DNA from: Micractinium sp. NFX-FRZ
Taxonomy: Eukaryota; Chlorophyta; Trebouxiophyceae; Chlorellales; Chlorellaceae
Reading direction: 5' to 3'
DNA: 44,085 bases
Assembly: GCA_029339195.1 (NCBI GenBank)
Contig: JAPTJF010000499.1
Coordinates: 1-44,085 of the forward strand
In this document: one piece after another, positions 10,680 to 19,800 of the stretch
How the letters are laid out: every line of letters begins with the position of its first letter
Position numbering within the stretch: position 1 is the stretch's first letter
The notes under the pieces: model-generated
The model's database searches: none
The model's input: only the letters and a program-made list of their open reading frames with translations
Told to the model about the DNA's origin: nothing
Translations under genes and position numbers: made by a program

Positions 10680-10980
10680 TGGCGGGGCACCGCCAACTGC
10701 AGCCATGGGCGCAAGGTGCTGCCTGCGGTGTCGGCCCGCTGCTTGCGCGCGCACTTGTCCGCAGAATTCACGCACAAGTCCACAAACGATGGTGGGACAC
10801 GCGCGGGGGGGCGGCGAGCGGCGCACATGCATGGCTCGAAAGGGGTAGGAGAGTTGCTGCCAGCGGTGCCTCCAGTGGACGCCCACTCACCCAGGTAGCG
10901 GGTGGCACCTGCGGAGGCCCGCTTGCAGCCTGTGTTATGTGACTTGCACTGATTGATAACATACTCGTTTGATCAGCAGT

Positions 10981-11523
10981 CTAGTGGTATTTGACAGCTC
11001 TCTGCAGCTGGCGCAGCCAGCAGAGCAGGGCACATGCAGCGGCGGGCACCGTCTCAAGACGGAGCGGTTGGGAGCAGACAGCCGGCAGCACGTTGGCCAG
11101 GCCTGGAAAGCAGGTCCCCCTCCACACGTGCAGCCTGTTCAATACGGTCAGGGCTGCAGCACAAACAACATGGGCAGGAAGCTGGCCAGCTGGGCAAGGG
11201 GTGCCCGCCCGTACACGGAGCGCTGCTGCTGCCTTGCCCTGTGTGTGAAGGAAGAAACAGCGAGAGATGCGTATTTTCTTGACATGCCTGATGTGAGCAA
11301 GTTGACGGTCCGGAGCACCTGCCAGCTCAGCCCAGGCAGGCCACAGGCCCGGTGCAGCCAGCACCACAAACACGTTCTGATTTGGAATGGAGCCCACTCG
11401 TCTTACCTGCCCCGCGCTGCCTTGCAACCGCCACACTGTTTCCCACTTCAAGTCGTCCCCCCAGAGTATTCTTTCACATTTCCTTTCTCCCCCTCTGCTT
11501 GACTTGCGTTTGTGCCGGCACAT
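10981..11523 (-). CDS. Small hypothetical protein, two exons
   Basis: The proposed model joins 11523-11407 (ATG; ends GGGCAG with a strong GTAAGA donor) to 11238-10981 (after a T/C-rich tract ending CACACAG; TAG stop), giving 124 residues. The N-terminal exon is basic (KRKSSRGGERK) and the second is Ala/Leu/Cys-rich, ending in a hydrophobic stretch and QLQRAVKYH. Codons in the second exon are typical of this genome (CTG, CGC, CAG, GTG). No family is recognised. An alternative acceptor at 11318 would give a different C-terminus ending at 11148. The stop is only about 300 bases upstream of the kinase start, so its 3' UTR must overlap the kinase leader. It may be an artefact. Confidence 0.4.
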   Translation of the reverse strand: MCRHKRKSSRGGERKCERILWGDDLKWETVWRLQGSAGQVRRVGSIPNQNVFVVLAAPGLWPAWAELAGAPDRQLAHIRHVKKIRISRCFFLHTQGKAAAALRVRAGTPCPAGQLPAHVVCAAALTVLNRLHVWRGTCFPGLANVLPAVCSQPLRLETVPAAACALLCWLRQLQRAVKYH

Positions 11524-12553
11524 CTCAGGAGGGAGGTCTTCTCTCCAGCTAACACCGACTTGCACCGACCGCCGTCATTGCGCCAGTACACCTGTGCCCC
11601 TGTCGGCTGCCTCCCCTCCTCGATATTCGTCTTCTCTTCGCGCTTCCGTCTCCCTCGCCGGCCTGCAGCTGCGGTAGCTGGTGCCGACACAATCCAGCTA
11701 GATTAGCAGTGGTCTGCTCCAAGCCGCGGCCGCCGGGAAGCATGCCGACCCACGCAGCTGGTGGGATGACCAAACTTCACGCCTGAGCTGTGCTGGTGAT
11801 GTGCCCCTGTGTCCTTGAGCTGAGCTGGCAGCATGCCACGCGCTGTCATGCTGTGCGCTGCTCTCATCCCTGAACCCTCCTCTGCAGCTTGCGCGCCCGC
11901 CCGTCTCCCCTCGGCCCAAGTTGTTGTTGCAAGTAAGATCAGCGCGCTCCCATGCCTCAGGCTGAAGAGGCCCGGCAGTTTGGAGGCGTGGGGGCAATTT
12001 GAAAGCAGCCTCCAGCCTGCAGCCTCCGCCCACGGCTGTTATGGTTTGTTCTATCCTCCCTTTGGTCTCAGGCTTTGTTTGGGTTTACACCGCCTTGTGA
12101 GGCCAAGGAGAACGGCGCAGGGGCATCCCTAGGGCCTGACATCTTTCACCTGCCTGGGTGGGCATTGCGGCCCTGGTAAAACCCTGCCGCAGCGTGCGGT
12201 ATCCAGCGGTGGTGGCGCGGCTGCCGTGCATTAGCTTTGACCGCCTGTAAAGCGCAGCGCTGCTGCATCTGTCTTCTTGATCCCTGCCAGTGTCTATCGA
12301 GGCTTCGTTGTCTTGGTCGCGTGCGCGCTGCGACTTCAGCACGAACGGACATGAGCAGCCAGCGTGGAAGCCGCCTCTCTTCACGGCCCCCGCCTTTCCG
12401 TAAGCTGCACACATCTCCCATTGGTCCTGAAATCGCCGTCAGAGCTTGCGAGGAGAAGGCGCACGAGGGACGGACGCTTGTGGCCGGCGGGGACGCTCTG
12501 CATACGCTGGCCTCCCGCTTGCTGGCAAGGGCTGAGCGGGACTGAGCAAAGCC
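11524..12553. other. Intergenic region and 5' leader of the proline-rich protein gene
   Basis: The region lies between the - strand small gene and the + strand proline-rich gene, so it should hold both promoters. A T-rich patch at about 12039-12085 is AT-richer than the surroundings. Several short open frames exist on both strands. None shows a family signature or a convincing splice model, and none is annotated. Confidence 0.45.
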
Positions 12554-15500
12554 ATGGCCCGCGCCGCGGCAATCGTGGCCTGCCTGCTGGCCTTGGCCGC
12601 CTGCTCCGCCGCCCAGAGGCCGCCGCCGCCTCGCCCGCCTCCAAAGCCTTCGCCGCCGCCGCCGCGCCCCTCCCCTCCGCCGCCTAGGCCCTCACCACCA
12701 CCAAAGCCCTTCCCCCCACCACCAAAGCCATCGCCTCCGCCGCCACGGCCCAGCCCGCCACCACGCCCCCCGCCTCCCAATCCCTCCCCGCCGCGCCCTT
12801 CACCACCGCCTCCCCGCCCCTCCCCCCCGCCACCGCCGCCACCTCGACCTTCGCCCCCGCCCCCTCGTCCCCGACCACCACCTCCCTTGCCCCGCCCCTC
12901 ACCCCCACCGCCCCGCCCCTCGCCGCCTCCGCTTCCGCCGCCGTCACCCCCCCGCCCCTTCCCGCCACCTCCACGCCCCAGCCCCCCTCCACCCTTGCCT
13001 CCCAGGGCCTCCCCTCCGCCCCGCCCCTCCCCGCCGCCCGTGCGGCCCCCTCCGCCCCGCCCTCCTCCTCCCGCCCCTCAGCCGCCGTTTCCGCCGGCGC
13101 CCCCTGGCGGCTGCCCACTAGGCACGCAGCCGGCCCTGTCTGGGTGCACGGCCTGCCGAATCGGTTACTACAACAACGTCACCGGTGAGACCAGAGAGCT
13201 TGACCAGAGAGGGGCCAAGGTGGCCAGGGCGGCCGCAGCTGGTAGCACAGCACAACCGCAGCGTGCGGGCCATGCCGCAGCAAGCAGGGCGCGCCTGGTG
13301 GCTGGCAGCACAGGCAGTGCCTCTGCGCGCAAGGGCGGAAACGGACGCCGCGTATCAATCTGATTCAATCGGTGTGCACGTCTTGACTGGTCTAATCTGA
13401 TCTGCGGCGATACCTGTCTTCCACCCTCGCCTGCTGCAGGCGCGGCTTGCCAACCCGCCCCAGTGGGCACATTCGTGAACACCACCGGCGCTGCCGTCGC
13501 CACAGCCTGGTGAGCTGGTGGCAAGGCACAAGCTGAAGCATCACTTGATCATGCATAGCCCAACTCACACATGGTCAAAGACACACCTGGGGCAAGGCCG
13601 GCAAATGTGAACTGCCATGCATGCCCCCTGCTTGTCCCCGTATGCAGCCTTCCTGGATCCTGGAACAACGAGCAGGCACAGGACAACTGCAACCCCTGTC
13701 AGTCAAGCCCCGCCAGCTGGCACCTGCACCTGCTGTTGTGCCTGCCTTCATTATCTGCCCGCCCGCCTGCCTGCCCACCTGCTTAGCCTGCCCGCCAGCC
13801 CTTTTCGCCTGGCCCCATCTCGCATGCCCACCCCCCTGCCTGCCCGTTCCCCCTGCCCGCCCGCCCTCCACCCCATCCATCAGGCCCCCCTGGACAATTT
13901 AGCAACACCAATGGTGCCACGGCATGCCGAGTAAGCTACGGCATGCATGCATGACACAGCCGCGCTCTGCTGCCTGCTGCCCGGCCACCGGTGCTCTCGC
14001 CCCCGTGCCACCCCGCCCCTGCTTGCCGTCTGCAAAGTGCACAGGTGTTCCACCTGCCACCGCGCTTCCCGCCTGCCCACTGCACCCTGTGCGCTTTTCC
14101 CCGCCCCTCTTGCATGCTGGGAAATTGCCCAGCTGCCTGTCGCCTGCCCACCCACGTGCCTTTGCCTCTCGTGACCACACATTCTGTGCCCCATCCTTAT
14201 GCCCCATGCCGTGCAGACCTGCGGGGCGGGCTCCTACTCTGTGGGGCAGGCCTCCAGCTGCATCCCTTGCTCCTCAGGCTACTCTGCCCCCGCCGGAGCC
14301 GCCTTCTGCAGCCCCTGGTGAGCATGTGTTTTTGTGTGACCTGCAATCGGAAACAGAGGGCAGAGGTGGGCTGTGCCCCCGGCGGAGCCGCATTTTGCAG
14401 CTGTTGCCTGTGGGGCGCTGTGAGAACAGGTTGTGTGGGAATTCCCCTGCAGCCCTTGATGCGTGCTGTTGCCTGTGCTGCGTTGAATGGGCATGCAGAC
14501 CGTGCAGGCATGGCATGTGGGCTATTTGCCTGTATGCTTGTGTTGGAGGAGGCGTGTAAGCCACAGCCACGTGCAAGCCGCCCTGCGGCAAGGAGAGTGC
14601 GGGCAGTTGCAGTGCCCACATGCGTCGTCAGTCCCACTTTATTGAGAGGCGGGGCCGGGCGGTGCCCGGCATGGCAGTCAAAGCGAACGGCTGAGAGCAG
14701 CTGGCTTCCTGCTGCTGTCCCCGGCTGCCTTACTGCTGCAGCGGGCCCGGCACCTACACCCCTACACCTGGCACCTGGCCGTGCGCGCGCTGCCCGGCCG
14801 GCTTCCAGTGCCCCACTAGCGCCATGGGGTGAGTGAGTTGCATTCAAGCGGAGATTTGACTATTCGGTTTTGTTTTTGGTTGTGTGTGCAAAGTGTGCGC
14901 AGCTTCATGAGCATGCAGCCGACTGCCAGCCTGCACCTGCTGCCGTTCGTGCGTCCTGACAGCGCCGTGCCGACCCCCCTGCCCGTCCATCCAGCCGCAC
15001 TGCGGGGGGAGCCCACAGCGTGTGGCCCCCATCCCGCCCGCCCGCCTGCCCGCCTGCCTGCCAACCCTGCACCCCCTCGTGCGCGCCCTCTCGCATCCTG
15101 CACTGCAGATTGATGGGCCCCTGCCCCGCTGGCACATACAGCGCGCAAACCGGCCTCCGCCAGTGCACCGCCTGGTGAGCGAGCCAACCAGTCACAGGGG
15201 TCATTCACTTGCCGTCTTATTTTCCTGTTAGAAGGCTTTTATAAAAAAACAACTTATCAACAATGTAGTCGTGTGTATGCCAGTGAACCGATTGGTGGTG
15301 CATGGCACAGCTGCGGCTGCCGGTGCGTGCCCCCGGCTGATCGAGTCACTGCCCCGCCTGGGCACACAAGCAAGCTGCCAGTGGTCGTGGCAGGGGAGAG
15401 GCGCCGTGTTGCTTTGAGGCTCCAGTTTGCCCGCAGCTGCCCGCCAGCTTCCTCTAGCTTCCTCCAGCTTCCCTGCACCAGCCCGCACCTACCTGCCAGG

Positions 15501-16240
15501 TTGCGTGACAGCTAGCTGCCACAACTTATATAATAGCTCCCATGCCTGATTGCAAGCGGTGTCCTGCTGCTGTCCGTCACCTCGTGTTGCTGAAGCGCGC
15601 CGCGCCCGCCTGCCCTGCCTCTCCGCCCCCCCGCAGCCCCGAGAACAACTATTCAGTGGGCGGAGGCAGCGCTGCCAACCCGGTCGCTGTCCTGGCCTGC
15701 ATACGCTGGTAAGCTCAATGTTCCATATCAGCACACGCCTGCTTTGGTTGCATGCACTGCACATGTGCTGCCATGTTTGTGCAGACACAGGCAGCAGGCA
15801 CAGGGTGCAGTGCAGCCGCAGAGAAGCTGCAGGGTAGTCGCCGCTAGGCAGCCGCTGCCCGTGCCAGCCTTGCTACTGCTTGTGGTGGGCGTGGCGGCTA
15901 AAGTCGTCTCGTCTGGCTTCCACCGCTCCTCATATCCCCAGAAAGCCCCTCCTCTGCCTGTGCCTATCCCGAAAAGTGGAGCCACCCTGCCCTCTTCCTG
16001 GACCGGGGCCCGGAAAGCTTACCCCTCGTGCATTTGCTGCTCCTGTTCTGTGCAACCTCTCAACTCTAAGCCGTTTGCGCTGTGCCGCTAGCACAACCCT
16101 AAGCCCTGTGCCCCACCCGCCCCGCCCCCTCCACCTGCCTGCCTGGGTGCAGCCCTCCCGGCACCAACACACGTGGCCTGACGGGGCAGGGCAGCTGCCA
16201 GCCAACGCGGCCCCAAGTCAGGCGCCGCCTGCACCTCTGA
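12554..16240 (+). CDS. Secreted proline-rich protein with Cys-rich ephrin-receptor-like modules
   Basis: Nine exons join in phase: 12554-13184, 13440-13509, 13648-13697, 13884-13930, 14217-14317, 14742-14828, 15109-15174, 15637-15708 and 16153-16240 (TGA), giving about 403 residues. Residues 1-21 form a clear signal peptide (MARAAAIVACLLALAACSAAQ). Residues 22-183 are almost pure Pro with Ser, Arg and Lys in SPPPP/RPSPPPP motifs, typical of hydroxyproline-rich glycoproteins and pherophorin-type walls of green algae. The rest is Cys-rich repeats such as CPLGTQPALSGCTAC, CPPGQFSNTNGATAC and CPAGTYSAQTG, matching the GCC2/GCC3 ephrin-receptor-like fold. It is probably exported to the cell wall. 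Four introns split a Cys codon as TG|C and one as T|GC, so exons behave as modules. There is no membrane anchor. The last exon could end differently if a further exon exists. A duplicated exon edge lies at 14371-14410. Confidence 0.8.
14284..14410 (+). repeat. Duplicated 3' edge of exon 5 of the proline-rich gene
   Basis: The last about 35 bases of the 14217-14317 exon (GCCCCCGCCGGAGCCGCCTT and following) recur at about 14371-14410 in the downstream intron with several substitutions (GCCCCCGGCGGAGCCGCATT). The copy lacks a clean GT donor. Confidence 0.75.
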
Positions 16241-16855
16241 AAGCACTCCCCGACCTCTCCCCTGAACATCTGCTCCAGCAAGCCATTTTGCGGAAAGCCC
16301 CCGCCCATGCTTCCCTGTGCCAGCCACGCTGTGTGCAGCGCGCACAGTTGCACCTCTGAGCCCTGCCCCTGCTTCTGCTCCCCTCCTGCTGCCTGCACCC
16401 AACTCATATCAATGTTGACACTATGCACACTGCCGTTGAAGGGTGGAGGAGAGTGCTATGTAAGCGTGCCAGGCAACCAGCAGGAGTGAGCGGAGCAGGA
16501 GGGAAGCAGCAGGTGAGGGCTGGGGGCATTTCTCCCTCCTCCTCCTCGGGAAGAGGGCACCTCAGGCGCGAGGATTCCGGTGCAGGTGATTGCCATGAAG
16601 GATAGCAGTGCAAGGATAGCAGTGCAAGTGGAAGGGGGTGGTACAGCGGAAGCAGGAGTCTCGTGGGCGAGGCGAGGCATGCACAGGCACGGGTGGATGC
16701 CGGGGCTTTGGGCACGGCTCAGCACAGGGGGGCAACAGAGGTGGCGCAGCCGCTTGTGGGTGTACAGGCAATGACCAAGGCAGCGTCGAATTGCGGCGCC
16801 ACCGCAGTGACATGTCGCCAGAGCTGGGCCCGCCCTGGTTGCTCGGCAGCGCTTG
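16241..16855. other. Convergent 3' region between the proline-rich and SET genes
   Basis: Holds the 3' UTR of the proline-rich gene and, on the other strand, that of the SET-domain gene. A TGTAA motif at 16459-16463 is a reasonable poly(A) signal for the former. No further coding exon was recognised. Confidence 0.5.
16459..16463 (+). terminator. Candidate TGTAA poly(A) signal, proline-rich gene
   Basis: TGTAA, the polyadenylation motif known from Chlamydomonas and Volvox, lies about 220 bases after the TGA at 16240. Confidence 0.35.
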
Positions 16856-19800
16856 TTACAGCTCTCGCTCGGGGGCGCTCAGCGCTGCCTCTATCTTGCT
16901 CCTGGCACCCTCCAGCGCCCGCTTGCGCAGCACCCGAAAATGCAGGATTGACTGCTCCTTCCAGCCTGCGCACAGGGGCAGGAGAGCAGCGGGGAGCAGG
17001 CGTCGAGTACGTGCTGCTACCGGGCTGCCGGCTCCGCACGCACCCACCACATGCACCAGCCCCCCGAGCAGGCCAGGGCAGTAATTGCCTTGTCCTCTCC
17101 CATCCCAGTCAGTGAGTAGCCATAGCAGCAGGCAGCACACGCAGGCTTTCCCAAGGCGTAACTCACTCGACCTATGTGTCATGCCTGTCACGGTGCAGCC
17201 CTCCGGCAGCGCCTCGTCCGCTGCCAGGCATGGCAAGTAGCGCAGTAGCAGAGGCAGCAGGCAGCGCTTGCAGGTACTCTTTGCACACCTTTCACCGTGC
17301 CGCTCGCCAGCAGCGCCTCGTCTTCTGCCAGGCTGGTGGGCAGGGCTTGCAGGATGTCCCCCAACCGGTGGTGCTCCTCCCACGTCACCGCCCCGCTCCC
17401 GGGATCTGCAGCGCAACAGTCACGTTTACAGCAACAGGGCGTGGATCAAGCGAGGGTTTGCAATGCATGGCGATTGGTGAGTGGGAGGCAGCATGGGTTG
17501 CAGGTGTGTGCATGAACCGGCGCGGTGCGTTGCTCCCTCACACGTCGGCACTGCGCACCCGGGTTCAAAAGCATTAACAGGGGCGGCCACAGCAAGTCGT
17601 GGTAGCGGCGGCGAGGCCTTGCAGAGAGGGCTCAGTGTGCTAGCAGCGCAGGCAGCATGGTGCAGTGCAGTGACATCAGTTGCCCAGAGCTGCCTGCTGG
17701 ATCAGCGGCTGCTGCTGAGAAAGACAGGCCTTCCACAGCCCGAGGCAGCTGAGGCGGGCAGCCAAGAAGCAGCAGCAGCATTGGCAGCGGCGGAAGCAGC
17801 GGCGGAAGCGGCAGCAAGTTTTGCGGTCTGGCAGTCTTGCAATACAATGGCACAGCTATGCGACCCGCCCACCATCATAGAACGAGTCGTCCAAGGGCGT
17901 CTCATGGAACCAGTTGTCCTTGTTGAAAATGGCGGGCGGCAGGTCAAAGGAGCACAGCAGCTGCGGGTCGCGCGGCAGCACAAAGCCTGCGACAAAGAGG
18001 GGCGTTAACCTATGCGGTGAACCTCCGTGCATTCACAAAGGCCTGCATGAAAGAGGGGCTTTAACCCATGCGGTGAACCTTCCTGCGCTGCCATGGCATG
18101 AAGGCAGGCAAGTGCCAACATGTGTGCGTCCGTGTGTCTGGGTGGGTGGGTGGGTGGGTGGTAGTTGAGTGCGGGTGTGTGAGTTGAGTTGCGTTGCATG
18201 AGGGTGGGACACATCAGGGGGGGGGGGGGTCAGGGTGGCATGGCAACGCCCGCACGTGGCCTGGCATGCACACATGGATCGGAAGACTGGCTTGCAAGAG
18301 TGATGAAAAGGTTTTTAGGATGTGGGTGTGGGTGGGTGGGGAGTAGGTGAGGGAGGTGCCTTCCCCTCCCCTCAAATCATGTCCACTCCACCCACTTCCC
18401 CATGCACTGCTGTCCCGCTCCACCCGCCGCCCTGCCCCCTGCCTCACCGTAAATGAATAAGCTCATGTCGGGGCGGTGGAGGACGCCGTGGTTGTAGTTG
18501 ATCATTATCGCCTGCAGCTAGGTTTGAACGAGCGTCAGCCCCTTGTTCCAACATCTGAGCGACACCCCTGATGAGGTCCGGCAACAGAGGTGGATTGGCG
18601 GTTGAAAGTGGTGGGCTGGAGCAGGAACAGAGACAGCAGCTTGGGAAGAAAGGATGCAAACCGGGTCGCCCATGTAGCACCCACACCATCCGAGCAGCAA
18701 GATACAACGGGCACACCACAGCAGTAACTGGACTGGTATTATTAGTTTTCAAAGCAGCCACAGCAGCAGGCAGGCATGGGAAACAGCAGGCACAGCAGCA
18801 GGCCAACACCGAGGTGGCAGGGTGTGTGTGCCATCTTGAAGGCACGCACCTCTCCCTGCTTGATGGGCGCCGTAGCAACTAGATACACAGCGCCGTCCTT
18901 CTCTGCACGGCGGTTGGGAGGGCTGGCATAGAATGGGCCAATGCAGTGCTATTCAAGGTGCGGAAGAAGGCCAGTTGGCCAAGGGACCGGCAAAGAAGGA
19001 GGCCACCCGCAGTGCTGCAGGCCCACTCACACTCCACCACACTCGCACCCCTGCAGCCCTCCTACAGGCTTTGCTCCGTGTGTTGTGCCACCCGTGAGTC
19101 ACAGCAGCAGGGGCGGCAGGCAAAGGCGTAGGGTGGGATGCTGGAAGGCAGCAGGGGCTGACCCTAAACCCTAAACCCTAAACCCTGCGGTGCCTACCCT
19201 CGCGCTGCGCGTTGTGCGCTGTGTCGTGGTGGTTGACGTAATCCAGCAGTGGCACCATGTGGATGGGCAGGCCGCCAGCAGACTCCGACCACGTGCGCGT
19301 CTCCATCTGCGCACCGGCCCACAGGGGAGGCAGACATGCTGATCAGCTTCCAGACCAGGCACGGCGCTGTTGGGTGCATGCAGGCCGGCAGCAGCCTCCA
19401 ATTACGTGCGCGTCTCCATCTGCGCACCAGCCCACAGGGGGAGGCGAACACCGTGACGTCGAGGCGACCCGTTGCCGAATACTTTGGTTGCTGTCACTCA
19501 CGTGCAGGCCGGCTGGCAGCGCACCCCGACAACGTGTGCATCTCAGTGTGTGGCCATCGGAAGACAGCACGTCTTACAATCGAGCTCAGTGAGAACAGAC
19601 CCCGTCCAAGTGGTGACCGGTGCTGAATCAGGCAGCTCAGAGCCTCGCTCGCCCATGCAGTGGTGACACACCCTCTCACACCCGGGCAGCAGTGACACCC
19701 CGCCTTCGCTCACCAGGGCCGCCAGCCGGGTCGCATCGCCGTGCCCCTCACTGCCTCTACCATACAAACAAGACAAACAAGCCCCTCACAAGGGCCGCCA

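Noticed and set aside
9642..10886. Long - strand open frame continuing past kinase exon 2
   Set aside because: The part below 9951 translates the exon-derived minisatellite, and the conserved kinase sequence resumes only at 9275. The part above 10679 has no ATG at its nominal start.
10881..10962. Possible extra 5' coding exon of the kinase (starting at the ATG at 10962, ending with GGTGAGT)
   Set aside because: The donor is good, but no matching acceptor and phase could be established. It may be a 5' UTR exon and is mentioned only as uncertainty in the kinase entry.
12684..13118. - strand open frame opposite the proline-rich exon
   Set aside because: It is a shadow of the repetitive Pro codons on the other strand and has no independent signal.
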